In this document: piece after piece, positions 8,569 through 16,635 of the stretch
How the letters are laid out: each line of letters begins with the position of its first letter
Numbering within the stretch: the first letter of the stretch is position 1
Origin: Flavobacteriales bacterium
GTDB lineage: Bacteria > Bacteroidota > Bacteroidia > Flavobacteriales_D > Sanyastnellaceae
Reading direction: 5' to 3'
Assembly (NCBI GenBank): GCA_023264155.1
Contig: JALQTD010000002.1
Span: forward strand, 1-43,535
Length of the DNA: 43,535 bases
Translations under genes and position numbers: made by a program
Notes under the pieces: model-generated
Seen by the model: only the letters and a program-made list of their open reading frames with translations
Told to the model about the DNA's origin: nothing
The model's database searches: none

Positions 8569-9072
8569 TTATTTTGCCATCATCGGATTCGGCGAAACCT
8601 GCGCCTTGATGGTGAGGATGGTTTGTGCAGGATCCGTGTTGGCGTCAATGGTCACGCGCTTCGTTTGCGCATTTTTCTTGCCCTTCGAGTTGAATTTCAC
8701 TTCAATGTTGCCCGTGGCGCCTGGGGCGATCGGGTCCTTCGGCCATTCAGGAACGGTGCAGCCGCAAGAGCCTTTGCACTTCGAAATGACGAGTGGCTCG
8801 CTGCCGGTGTTCGTGAACGTGAACGTGTGGGTCACTACGTCGCCTTCGTTCATGTTGCCAAAATCGTGTTCGTACTCGGCGAAGCTCATCGTCGTGGTGG
8901 GGGCGCTCGGTGCTTGGGCCTCCTGACGTGCCGGGTCCATCGGTTGCTCCGCTGCAGCCGGGGTTGCAGATTCCGCAGCGGGCGCGCTTGAAGCGGACTC
9001 ACTGCCATCGCCGCATCCGTACAGGGTCATCCCTGCGATGGCAGCGAGCAAGGGTAAGCGATTCAATTTCAT
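8569..9072 (-). CDS. DUF1573 lipoprotein
   Basis: This 167-residue protein has a lipoprotein signal (MKLNRLPLLAAIAGMTLYGC, modified Cys near 20). An Ala/Pro/Ser-rich linker comes next, then a DUF1573 domain at about 65-165, an immunoglobulin-like fold (YEHDFGNMNEGDVVTHTFTFTNTGSEPLVI). The domain has the conserved CKGSCGCTVPEWP cysteine cluster. DUF1573 proteins are common surface or periplasmic proteins of Bacteroidota whose exact role is unknown. The frame is open to 9162, overlapping the protease gene, but a TAATTTTG promoter element at 9093-9100 and the lipobox fix the start at 9072. Confidence 0.88.
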   Translation of the reverse strand: MKLNRLPLLAAIAGMTLYGCGDGSESASSAPAAESATPAAAEQPMDPARQEAQAPSAPTTTMSFAEYEHDFGNMNEGDVVTHTFTFTNTGSEPLVISKCKGSCGCTVPEWPKDPIAPGATGNIEVKFNSKGKKNAQTKRVTIDANTDPAQTILTIKAQVSPNPMMAK

Positions 9073-9092
9073 GGGTAAAGGATTTGAGTAAG

Positions 9093-9100
9093 CAAAATTA
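9093..9100 (-). promoter_or_regulatory. -7 promoter element of the DUF1573 gene
   Basis: TAATTTTG on the minus strand matches the consensus TAnnTTTG fully. A TTG lies 20 bases further upstream, inside the 3' end of the protease gene. The leader would be about 15 bases. Confidence 0.5.
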
Positions 9101-9103
9101 AGT

Positions 9104-10711
9104 TCAGAAGGTGCGGTGCGCAAGTTTGGTTCGGTCAAACGTGCCGTCCTGCAGCACTTCAACCGCGCGGGTCAGGGTTTCGTTCAATTCACTGATGATA
9201 CGGTAGAACGTCGACCCTTCGTGCAAGTTGCGGCCAATCATCGCTCGCAAGCGCAATTGGATGGCGTCGCCTGAGCGCTCCCAGCCGGCTTCGTCGAACT
9301 CCACCCCGGATTTGGTCACAAAAGCGATGAACGCATCCACTTCCGTTTCGGTCAATTCGAAAGCTTCCACAAAGCTGTCCTCATCGGGAAAACGCACTTC
9401 CAACTCTTCCCGCAAGCTGTCCACATACATCAAGGCGTACCGGTTGTCGAGGCCCTTGCGGAGGATGTTTGAGAAATAGGCAGAATTGTCGCTTGTGTCG
9501 AGCGGGACAAAGATGTCGGGCAAAATGCCGCCTCCACCGTACACGGTGCGGCCTTTGATCAAGGTTTGGTACTGCAGGGAATCGGGCAAGTCCAAGCTGT
9601 CGAGCGACAGCAACTCACCGTTTTCGTATCGCTCGTACTTTTCTTGGCGGTACGCGTCCACGCCTTCTTCATAGGGTTTCTGTATGCAGCGGCCAGAAGG
9701 GGTGTAGTATTTCTGGACGGTCAACCGCACGGCTGAACCGTCGGGCAGGTTCACCGGGCGTTGCACGAGCCCTTTGCCAAAGCTCCGGCGCCCGAGGATG
9801 AGGCCGCGGTCCCAGTCTTGCACGGCCCCTGAAACGATTTCCGAAGCCGAAGCAGAACCTTGGTCGATGAGCACGCACAAGCGGCCTTCCTCGAAACCTC
9901 CCCGCCGGAAGGCGTGCGTTTCTTCCTTCGGAAAGGAACGGCCTTCCGTGTACACGATGAGCTTGTCATCTGCCAGGAACGTGTCGGCCATGTGGGTCGC
10001 CGTCCGCAGCATGCCCCCGCCGTTGCCTTGCAAGTCGAGGATGAGGTCCTTCATCCCCTCGGCTTTCAAATCCGCCAAGGCCGTCATGAATTCTTCCATG
10101 GTGGTTTTGGCAAAGCGATTCACCTTGATGTAACCGATGCCCGGGGCCACCATGAACGCGGCATCGACCGAGAAAATCGGAATCTTGTCCCGGATGATTT
10201 CGAATTCGATGAGTTCGGCCACACCGGAACGCTTGATGCCGACGGTCACTTGGGTGCCTTTCGGCCCCTTGAGCAACCGCTGCACGTCCTTGTTCGTCAC
10301 CCCGACGCCCGCCACGACTTCTCCGTCCACAGTGACGATGCGGTCGCCGGCGAGGATGCCCAACTTCTCCGACGGGCCACCCGAAATGGGGGAGACCACC
10401 ATGATGGTGTCCTTGAAGATGTTGAACTGTATGCCCACCCCTTCGAAGTTGCCATTCAGCGGCTCGTCCGCCGCTTGCAATTCTTCAGCGGGAATGTAGA
10501 CGGAGTGCGGATCCATCTCCTCGAGCATGCTCACGATGGCCGTTTCTACGAGTTCATGGGCGTCCACGGAATCGACATAAATCTCGTCGATGTAATAGAG
10601 CAAGGTGTTGAATTTCTGGGCTTCCGCCTCGCGGGTGGAGCTTTGAGCAAGGGCCGAGCTTGAAATCAAAAGAAGGCAGGCCAAGACCGTGTGCAAGAAA
10701 GTAGCGTGCAT
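9104..10711 (-). CDS. C-terminal processing peptidase, S41 family
   Basis: A 535-residue periplasmic serine protease of the CtpA/Prc type, which trims or degrades envelope proteins from their C-termini. A signal peptide (MHATFLHTVLACLLLISSSALAQ) is followed by an N-terminal helical region. The PDZ domain is at about 90-175 (GGPSEKLGILAGDRIVTVDG) and the S41 core carries the Ser-Lys dyad (QGSASASEI near 285, RSFGKGLVQ near 310). The substrate-cleft motif LILDLQGNGGG is present, and a C-terminal helical extension follows. The frame extends to 10933, but that part lies across the divergent promoter region and is not a signal peptide. The start at 10711 is therefore preferred. Confidence 0.93.
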   Translation of the reverse strand: MHATFLHTVLACLLLISSSALAQSSTREAEAQKFNTLLYYIDEIYVDSVDAHELVETAIVSMLEEMDPHSVYIPAEELQAADEPLNGNFEGVGIQFNIFKDTIMVVSPISGGPSEKLGILAGDRIVTVDGEVVAGVGVTNKDVQRLLKGPKGTQVTVGIKRSGVAELIEFEIIRDKIPIFSVDAAFMVAPGIGYIKVNRFAKTTMEEFMTALADLKAEGMKDLILDLQGNGGGMLRTATHMADTFLADDKLIVYTEGRSFPKEETHAFRRGGFEEGRLCVLIDQGSASASEIVSGAVQDWDRGLILGRRSFGKGLVQRPVNLPDGSAVRLTVQKYYTPSGRCIQKPYEEGVDAYRQEKYERYENGELLSLDSLDLPDSLQYQTLIKGRTVYGGGGILPDIFVPLDTSDNSAYFSNILRKGLDNRYALMYVDSLREELEVRFPDEDSFVEAFELTETEVDAFIAFVTKSGVEFDEAGWERSGDAIQLRLRAMIGRNLHEGSTFYRIISELNETLTRAVEVLQDGTFDRTKLAHRTF

Positions 10712-10743
10712 GGGTAGGGAGCGTTTTTTTCGCAATCGAAGCC

Positions 10744-10751
10744 GCAATTTA
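10744..10751 (-). promoter_or_regulatory. Possible -7 element of the S41 protease gene
   Basis: TAAATTGC on the minus strand, about 32 bases before the ATG at 10711. The same octamer precedes the gene at 26182. It departs from the consensus at the last two positions. Confidence 0.3.
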
Positions 10752-10816
10752 CCCAAATCCCCAGCGGGCATGAGGGCCTCCCTCCCCAATTTTCCCAAAT
10801 CCGGTGGTGAACATCG

Positions 10817-10824
10817 TATCTTGG
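10817..10824 (+). promoter_or_regulatory. -7 element of the secreted protease gene
   Basis: TATCTTGG on the plus strand lies about 26 bases before the ATG at 10851. With the element at 10744 it makes a short divergent promoter region between two protease genes. Confidence 0.4.
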
Positions 10825-10850
10825 TGGCTTCGTTTGAACCTACCTGCAAC

Positions 10851-12509
10851 ATGCTGCCCATGCGTTTCCTTGTCACCTGCTTGACCTTGCTTCCTGTTTT
10901 GGCCCTTGCCCAATCCCAAGTTGAACTGCCCACCCCGGATGTGCAATCCTTCTGGAACCGTGCCTCGTGGCATGAGGAGCATACGGGTAAGACCTACATC
11001 GGGGAGGTGCTCGAGGCGGATTGGGACTTTTTCGAGGTGGCGGACCACGCGGTGGTGAACGGGGAGGAGATTTGGCGGCTGCGCGTTGGGGTGGAAGGCG
11101 CTCCGGCGTTGGCCATCTACTTCGAAGACATGCACCTTCCGGTGGGCGGTCAGTTGGTATGCCAAACCCCCTCCGGCGCATTCCCCACGGCTTACGCCGA
11201 CACCCCCATCGACGCATCGGAAAACAACCCGCACGGCCGCTACGTCACCGGCGAAATCCCGGGCGACGTCGTGGAAATGACCTACACCCACCCCGTCGGC
11301 ACCATCGGCACCCCCTCACTCCGCATCAACGGCGTGGGCTACTTCATCCGCTACCTGTGGCTGCCGGAAGCGTTCGACCTGATTGGCGACGGCGGCGACC
11401 GCGGCAGCGACTTTTGCCAGGTGGACGTGAACTGCCCGGAGGGCGACGATTGGAAATGCCAGCGCGATGCGGTGGCCCGCCTGCGCGTCTCGATGGGCGG
11501 CAGCATCTTCTACTGCTCGGGAGCCATGGTCAACAACACGGCCCGCGATTGCCGGCAGCTGCTGTTGTCGTCGTTCCACTGCGCCGACGATATGGCGGAC
11601 ACGGATTGGGCCTACCTGAAGGTGCGCTACAATTACGAATACACCGAATGCGGGGGCACCATCAGCTTGAATTCCCATGACCGCACGGGCGTCTTTTTCC
11701 TGACGGGATCGGACGACATGACGGGCTCGAACATCACGGGTTCCGACTTCTTGCTGATGGAAGTGGAGGATCCAATTTTCGAGTCCTGGACGCCTTACCT
11801 CGCGGGATGGGATGCGACCGGTGTGCCGGCGACTGAAGCCGTGGGCATCCACCACCCCTCGGGGGACCGCAAGAAGATTTCCACGAGTTTCGATCCGTTG
11901 GCGAGCAGCTCCGCGTACGCAGCAGGTGCGCATTGGCGGGTGACGTGGGATGAGACCGAGACGTCGCATGGTGTGACGGAAGGCGGGTCCTCGGGCTCTC
12001 CGATTTTTGACCAAAACCAGCGCATCGTCGGAACCCTGACCGGCGGCGCTTCTTTTTGCACCTCACCCAACTCGCCCGACTACTACGGGAAAATGAGTTA
12101 CCACTGGGATGGCCCCAACCCCATCACCACGGCCGAAAAGCTCCAAGCCTTCCTCGATCCCGCGGGCACTGGGGAGGAAATCCTGGACGGCACGTACATC
12201 GGCGATGGCTCAAGCTGCGAGCCCGAGGACTTCTGCACGGCGCTGAATGTCGAAAGCACCCTGCTCACGCGTCCATCTTGGGCCATGTACCCGAATCCCG
12301 CAAGCGGTGAAGTGCAGCTGGCCTTGCCGACCACGCTCGCGTTGGTGGACGTGCGGGTTTACGATGCCCAAGGGCGCATGGTGCGGTCGTTGGCGGATGC
12401 CACGGGAGTCAGCACCTTCTCAGTAGCCGGTTTGCCATCCGGACTCTACTACGTGACCGTCCGCAGCCCTTCCGGTGCTTCCGGTACGCAGGCGCTCCGC
12501 GTGGAATGA
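10851..12509 (+). CDS. Secreted trypsin-like serine protease with T9SS sorting tail
   Basis: This 552-residue exported protein has a signal peptide (MRFLVTCLTLLPVLALAQ, ATG at 10851 or 10860) and an N-terminal beta-rich domain at about 30-190. A trypsin-like domain follows with a visible catalytic triad: His in LLLSSFHCADD (about 243), Asp in GSDFLLMEV (about 298), and Ser in EGGSSGSPIF (about 381). Cysteines are frequent. The last 80 residues are a type A T9SS sorting domain (MYPNPASGEVQL, VYDAQGRMV, GLPSGLYYVTV). It should be released or anchored at the cell surface and act as a lysyl-endopeptidase-like or collagenolytic protease; the specificity is not clear. The longer frame from 10689 lacks a signal peptide. 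Confidence 0.92.
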   Translation: MLPMRFLVTCLTLLPVLALAQSQVELPTPDVQSFWNRASWHEEHTGKTYIGEVLEADWDFFEVADHAVVNGEEIWRLRVGVEGAPALAIYFEDMHLPVGGQLVCQTPSGAFPTAYADTPIDASENNPHGRYVTGEIPGDVVEMTYTHPVGTIGTPSLRINGVGYFIRYLWLPEAFDLIGDGGDRGSDFCQVDVNCPEGDDWKCQRDAVARLRVSMGGSIFYCSGAMVNNTARDCRQLLLSSFHCADDMADTDWAYLKVRYNYEYTECGGTISLNSHDRTGVFFLTGSDDMTGSNITGSDFLLMEVEDPIFESWTPYLAGWDATGVPATEAVGIHHPSGDRKKISTSFDPLASSSAYAAGAHWRVTWDETETSHGVTEGGSSGSPIFDQNQRIVGTLTGGASFCTSPNSPDYYGKMSYHWDGPNPITTAEKLQAFLDPAGTGEEILDGTYIGDGSSCEPEDFCTALNVESTLLTRPSWAMYPNPASGEVQLALPTTLALVDVRVYDAQGRMVRSLADATGVSTFSVAGLPSGLYYVTVRSPSGASGTQALRVE

Positions 12510-12513
12510 GCAG

Positions 12514-14652
12514 TCAGTGGGCGAGCCAGGTGAGTTTGTGCCGCTCGACCCGCATCCGCATTTGACCGAAGAGCACGGTCACGTCATCGCCCTTTATGGC
12601 CACCACTTCTCCGCGCTCGTTGCCGTTGCGCAGCCGAACTTTGGAGCCGACTTGGATGCGCTCCACGTGGTGCTTGGGGCGGCGCTTGGGCGCGGACGTT
12701 TTTGCCGCGGCTCGTTTGGCAGCCGCTAGCGCAGCGGCATCTTCCTGCCGGGCACGTTCAACGGCGAGGTATTTCCGTACGTCTTCGAGCAGCTCCTTGT
12801 TCTTGGATTGGGCGTTCCACCGGTCGATGAATTGCTGCATGCGTTTCCCGCGGGTCAGCGCCACGTTTTGTTCGTCGGCGATCTCCTGTTGGGTTGCTGC
12901 TTTGGTTTCCAGGGCAGCTTGCTTCCGTTCGAGGGCCGTTTTGAGCTGTTGCACTTCCAACTCCTTGCGCAATTGCCGGTCGGTGAGCTTGGTGAGCTGG
13001 TTTTTCTCCCGTTCCAAAGCCGTGAGGAGGTCGTCGAGCTTGACCCGCCGGTGATCGAGTTTGGCCTTTGCGCGCTCGATGAGCGACCGGTGGATGCCAT
13101 TGATTTCAGCCACTTCGAAGGTGAACGAACTGCCCGGTTGGCCCACATCCAGCTTGTAAAGCGGCTCGAGGGATTCCCGGTCAAACCGCATGGACCCGTT
13201 CAGCGCCTCATCGAGCTGCGCGGCCCGCGTCTTGATGTTCGCATAGTGCGTGGTGATGACCCCAAAACAGCCGCGTTCATAGAGTTCTTCGAAGAACACT
13301 TCGGCGAGGGCACCCCCCAATTCCGGGTCCGAGCCCGTTCCGAACTCGTCCAAGAGCAACAGGCTGGTTCGGCCACTCACCTCGAGGAATCCCCGCATCC
13401 GATTCAGCCGGTAACTGTATGTGCTGAGTTGGTTTTCAATGCTTTGGTTGTCACCAATATCGGTGAGTACCGCATCGAAGAAACCGACTTCGCTGTTCGG
13501 ATGGACCGGAATCAACAGCCCGCTTTGCAGCATGACTTGCAGCAGCCCCACCGTCTTCAGGGTGATGGATTTGCCCCCAGCGTTGGGCCCGGAAATCACC
13601 AACATGCGCCCCCGATCGGACAGTTCCACGGTCTGTGGTTCGGTGTGCCGGCCGCTCGCACTGTTTTGTATGCGCAACAGCGGGTGGTACGCTTGGATCA
13701 TATGGAATCCGGTCGTTTTCCGAAGCAAGGGCAGGTGGCCCCCGCATTCGCCCGCTAGCCGAACCTTTGCTTGCGTCCAGTCCAGTTCGACGATGACCCG
13801 TTGGTAGGCCCGGATGAGCGGCAGGTGATGCCGGATGCGCTGCGTCAAATCGCGTAAAATCCGCAGGATTTCCTTGCGTTCATCGTCCTTGAGCATCTCG
13901 AATTCGGCGTTCAGCGGCATGCACGCGCCGGGCTCGATGAACGTGATGCTCCCGTTGTTGGATTGGCCGAGCACCGTTCCCGAGAGCTTCCGTTTGTGCG
14001 TGCTGTTCACCGCCAAAACCCGCCGCTCGTTGATGAATCCCTCGGTGGTGTCGGCCAGCCAGCCCTTTTCTTGGCCCACCTTCACGGCGCGCATGAAGGC
14101 CCGGTTGATCGCCCGCCGAACCCGCGTCATTTCGCCTCGGATGGAAACCAGCAAATTCGATGCGTCCGCCCGGACTTCGCCCTTGGCATCGAACACCGAT
14201 TCGATGGCATCGGTCAATTCCTCGGTCCATTCCACGTCCTCTACCAGCCCCTCGAGCCGCGGAAACCGACCCGCCGAAGCCTGCAGCGCTTCGAGCAGTG
14301 CGTTCAATGTCTTCGAAGCATCCAGGATGCGCAAAAATCCCGCCTCATCCAGCACAGAATCGCGGACTTTGAGCATCCGGATTTCCCGCAGCAGCTCGTC
14401 GCAAGCCACCCGGGGAAAGGGGATGCCCTCTTGCCGGATGGTGCGCAATTCGGCGGTGGTCTCCAAGGCGGGAATGATGCGCTTCCGCGTGCGCCACGGA
14501 CGCAGTTTCTCCGCTCGTTCTGTGGCGGATTCTCCGTGGCAGTAGGAGGCCAGCAAGGCCTGGATGACATCGAACTCGAGGTCTTCCGCGACCTGCTCAT
14601 CGAAGCCGCCCAGCCACTCCCCGTGGAAGGTATGTTGCTTCGCGTGTTTCAT
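12514..14652 (-). CDS. mutS2: MutS2-family ATPase lacking a Smr domain
   Basis: A 712-residue MutS-like ATPase. The order is an N-terminal helical/clamp region, core domain, ATPase with Walker A GPNAGGKSITLKT (about 350) and Walker B LLLLDEFGTGSD (about 435), then a long Lys/Gln/Glu-rich coiled coil at about 520-650. A small KOW-like barrel ends the protein (VGSKVRLRNGNERGEVVAIKG). The canonical MutS2 has a C-terminal Smr nuclease domain; here the protein stops before it. Known MutS2 proteins act on recombination intermediates or collided ribosomes. The start at 14652 overlaps the miaA stop as ATGA, so the longer frame from 14679 is not used. It converges with the protease gene, leaving four bases between stops. 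Confidence 0.93.
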   Translation of the reverse strand: MKHAKQHTFHGEWLGGFDEQVAEDLEFDVIQALLASYCHGESATERAEKLRPWRTRKRIIPALETTAELRTIRQEGIPFPRVACDELLREIRMLKVRDSVLDEAGFLRILDASKTLNALLEALQASAGRFPRLEGLVEDVEWTEELTDAIESVFDAKGEVRADASNLLVSIRGEMTRVRRAINRAFMRAVKVGQEKGWLADTTEGFINERRVLAVNSTHKRKLSGTVLGQSNNGSITFIEPGACMPLNAEFEMLKDDERKEILRILRDLTQRIRHHLPLIRAYQRVIVELDWTQAKVRLAGECGGHLPLLRKTTGFHMIQAYHPLLRIQNSASGRHTEPQTVELSDRGRMLVISGPNAGGKSITLKTVGLLQVMLQSGLLIPVHPNSEVGFFDAVLTDIGDNQSIENQLSTYSYRLNRMRGFLEVSGRTSLLLLDEFGTGSDPELGGALAEVFFEELYERGCFGVITTHYANIKTRAAQLDEALNGSMRFDRESLEPLYKLDVGQPGSSFTFEVAEINGIHRSLIERAKAKLDHRRVKLDDLLTALEREKNQLTKLTDRQLRKELEVQQLKTALERKQAALETKAATQQEIADEQNVALTRGKRMQQFIDRWNAQSKNKELLEDVRKYLAVERARQEDAAALAAAKRAAAKTSAPKRRPKHHVERIQVGSKVRLRNGNERGEVVAIKGDDVTVLFGQMRMRVERHKLTWLAH

Positions 14653-15560
14653 TCGGAGGGGGAGGCGCTGGCGGTCCATTTTGTCGCCCGTTCAAGGGCC
14701 GCGTCGAATTCGGTTGCGGCGAACCATTCGAGTTGGGGCATGCGGCGGAACCAGGTCATTTGACGTTTGGCGAACTGCCGGGTGCGGATGGTGATCCAGT
14801 CGAGGGCCTCGTCCCGCGTGCACCGGCCTTCGAAGTGGTCGAACCATTCGCGGTATCCCACGGTTTTCAAGCTGTTCAGGTCCCTTTTAGGCCAAACCCG
14901 CCGCGCCTCTTCCTCAAAGCCCTCCGCCACCATCGCCTGCACACGCCGCGCAATCCGGTCATTCAGTTCCTCCCGCGTCCGCTGCACGCCGATGACCAGC
15001 GCATCGAACGGACGTTCGCGCTCCACGTCGCGGTGGAAGGCCGAAAACGGCTGCCCCGTGGCCCGGCACACCTCCAGCGCACGCACGACCCGCTGGGGGT
15101 TCGAGCGGTCAATGCGGGCAGCCGTCACCGGATCCACCCGCTCCAATTCGGCCACGAGTTCCGCTAGCCCGCCGGCCTCCACAGCCGCATTCAGTTCCTT
15201 TCGCACGTCCAAATCCCGCGGCACCGCATCGAGGCCATCGAGCAGCGCCTGCACATACAGCCCGCTTCCTCCGACCACGATCGAGCAGGGACGCGCAGCA
15301 ATCCACGCCCGGGCATCGCGCTCGAAATCCCCCGCACTGTAGAGCGCTTCGAGCGGCAAGTGACCGACGAAATGATGCGGCACAGCGGCTTGTTCTTCGG
15401 CAGTGGGTTGCGCCGTCCCAATCGGAATGCCGGCAAAGAACTGCCGGGAATCGGCGTTCAGAATTTCGCACCCAAGGGCCTGGGCGAGCCGCACGCCCCA
15501 CGCAGTTTTGCCGACGGCTGTGGGGCCGACGAGGAACACCACTTTCGGGCGTGGTCCCAT
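14649..15560 (-). CDS. miaA: tRNA dimethylallyltransferase
   Basis: A 303-residue enzyme that transfers a dimethylallyl group to N6 of A37 in tRNAs reading U-starting codons. The P-loop GPTAVGKTAWG is near residues 12-22. The substrate motif NADSRQFF is followed by the insertion domain (VVGGSGLYVQALLDGLD). The C-terminal region carries KTVGYREWFDHFEG and the RQFAKRQMTWFRRM motif that binds tRNA. The length is normal. The upstream gene stop and this ATG share TGATG, and its own stop overlaps mutS2 by ATGA, so it is translated within a coupled operon. Confidence 0.96.
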   Translation of the reverse strand: MGPRPKVVFLVGPTAVGKTAWGVRLAQALGCEILNADSRQFFAGIPIGTAQPTAEEQAAVPHHFVGHLPLEALYSAGDFERDARAWIAARPCSIVVGGSGLYVQALLDGLDAVPRDLDVRKELNAAVEAGGLAELVAELERVDPVTAARIDRSNPQRVVRALEVCRATGQPFSAFHRDVERERPFDALVIGVQRTREELNDRIARRVQAMVAEGFEEEARRVWPKRDLNSLKTVGYREWFDHFEGRCTRDEALDWITIRTRQFAKRQMTWFRRMPQLEWFAATEFDAALERATKWTASASPSE

Positions 15561-16192
15561 CAGTAAAGGTCCTGATCCAAATCGTCCAAGCTCGTATAGC
15601 CGCCCGGCTCGTCGTCATCCTCTCCGTCGGCGAGGTAGGCGTCTAGCTCGGGATCGCCCGTGCTGTCCGGTTTGCCCGGCGCTTCGAAATCACCGAGGTC
15701 GCCGAGGTCGCCGAGGTCGATTTCCCGGCTTTCGGGTGCGGGGGCCACGCCGTACTCGGCGGTGAGGCGGGGGTACTGGGCCTCCGGCTCGGGGGCTTTT
15801 TGGTCCACCAACTCCACGTAAAAGCACCACATCCGCAAGAAATCGTACACGTAAACCGCGCGGTCGTTCACCTGCGTCAGGAGCTCGCCCACCGCCACAG
15901 AATCCATGCTCTTCGCACGCTGGGGAGCGGCGGACAGGTCCATCTCTTCAAAGTCCATGGCCGCCTCTTCCTCCTCGAAGCCTTCCGGCATGGCCATCAA
16001 GGGGATTTCCTCCCCGCGGTCCCATCGAGCATTGCTGCGGTAAAACGACGCCATTTCGTCCCCGTGCCACCCGAAGGCGTCCAGGGTCGCGGCATGCAGG
16101 TGCGTCAAGGGGGCGTCCGCGGCGATTTCAATGTCGCGGAAAACGTCTTCGACCACGTCGAGGACAACACGGATAGCAAGGATGGTCTTCAT
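15560..16192 (-). CDS. pRiA4b ORF-3-like domain protein
   Basis: A 210-residue cytoplasmic protein. The N-terminal 75 residues match the plasmid pRiA4b ORF-3/IS1096 TnpR-like fold (VFRDIEIAADAPLTHLHAAT, then LDAFGWHGDEMASFYRS and GEEIPLMAM). This domain is common in chromosomes and its role is unknown. The C-terminal third is acidic and low in complexity (a GDLGDLGDF repeat, then GEDDDEPGG). A matching near-perfect nine-base repeat in the DNA suggests repeat expansion. It overlaps the genes on both sides (ATGA upstream, TGATG downstream). Despite the TnpR name there is no transposon here. Confidence 0.85.
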   Translation of the reverse strand: MKTILAIRVVLDVVEDVFRDIEIAADAPLTHLHAATLDAFGWHGDEMASFYRSNARWDRGEEIPLMAMPEGFEEEEAAMDFEEMDLSAAPQRAKSMDSVAVGELLTQVNDRAVYVYDFLRMWCFYVELVDQKAPEPEAQYPRLTAEYGVAPAPESREIDLGDLGDLGDFEAPGKPDSTGDPELDAYLADGEDDDEPGGYTSLDDLDQDLY

Positions 16193-16524
16193 TCCACGAC
16201 AAAGGTAGCATCCAACTCCACCGGGTCGATGCCATAATGGGAGAGGACTTGCGTCGCCATGCCGTGCTTGACGAGGAGCATTTGCGGCGATTCGTGTTCC
16301 ACCGCGAGGACCTCAGCGATGGCGTTGCTGACGTCCCGGTGGGCGATCAGGTCGAGGTGGTACGCAGCAATTCCCGGGTGATTCCACCGTTGCTCAGTGA
16401 GCTTGCGGGCCATGCTGCTGACGGGGCAACGCGTGCTGTGTTTGAACAGCATCACCGGCTGTTGGTGGGAGCGCTCGAGCGCTCGTTCAAAATCTTTCCG
16501 CGTCTCCATTTCATTCCATTCCAT
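16189..16524 (-). CDS. YtxJ-like (DUF2847) thioredoxin-fold protein
   Basis: A 111-residue protein of the YtxJ family, annotated elsewhere as a bacillithiol-system redox-active protein. The motif LFKHSTRCPVSSMARK carries the conserved single Cys near residue 40, and AYHLDLIAHRDVSNAIAEVL and ESPQMLLVKHG match the family. It probably acts as a monothiol glutaredoxin-like protein; whether bacillithiol is made by this organism cannot be seen here. The ATG at 16524 follows a perfect TATTTTTG element and is preferred over 16509 and 16584. It is the first gene of the ytxJ-like, pRiA4b-like, miaA, mutS2 operon. Confidence 0.87.
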   Translation of the reverse strand: MEWNEMETRKDFERALERSHQQPVMLFKHSTRCPVSSMARKLTEQRWNHPGIAAYHLDLIAHRDVSNAIAEVLAVEHESPQMLLVKHGMATQVLSHYGIDPVELDATFVVE

Positions 16525-16532
16525 CGGCTCGA

Positions 16533-16540
16533 TACTTTTG
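16533..16540 (+). promoter_or_regulatory. -7 element of the rightward transcript
   Basis: TACTTTTG on the plus strand matches TAnnTTTG fully. It directs transcription towards 16565 and 16636 and lies five bases from the opposing element at 16546-16553. Confidence 0.5.
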
Positions 16541-16545
16541 TGGGC

Positions 16546-16553
16546 CAAAAATA
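16546..16553 (-). promoter_or_regulatory. -7 element of the ytxJ-mutS2 operon
   Basis: TATTTTTG on the minus strand, a full consensus match, about 21 bases before the ATG at 16524. It faces the plus-strand element at 16533-16540. Confidence 0.55.
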
Positions 16554-16635
16554 CCACCTCCACCATGGATACCCGCATCATCAAAATAGCCTTGACGGCC
16601 GCCGCACTCGGTTACGCCATCTGCTCGTGGCAGTT

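Noticed and set aside
15680-15722. Short tandem DNA repeat in the pRiA4b-like gene (GDLGDLGD)
   Set aside because: Three units in an acidic low-complexity tail; likely slippage within a linker and not a separate element.
15560-16192. pRiA4b ORF-3/TnpR name suggesting a transposon
   Set aside because: The gene is embedded in a coupled chromosomal operon with no inverted repeats or transposase nearby.
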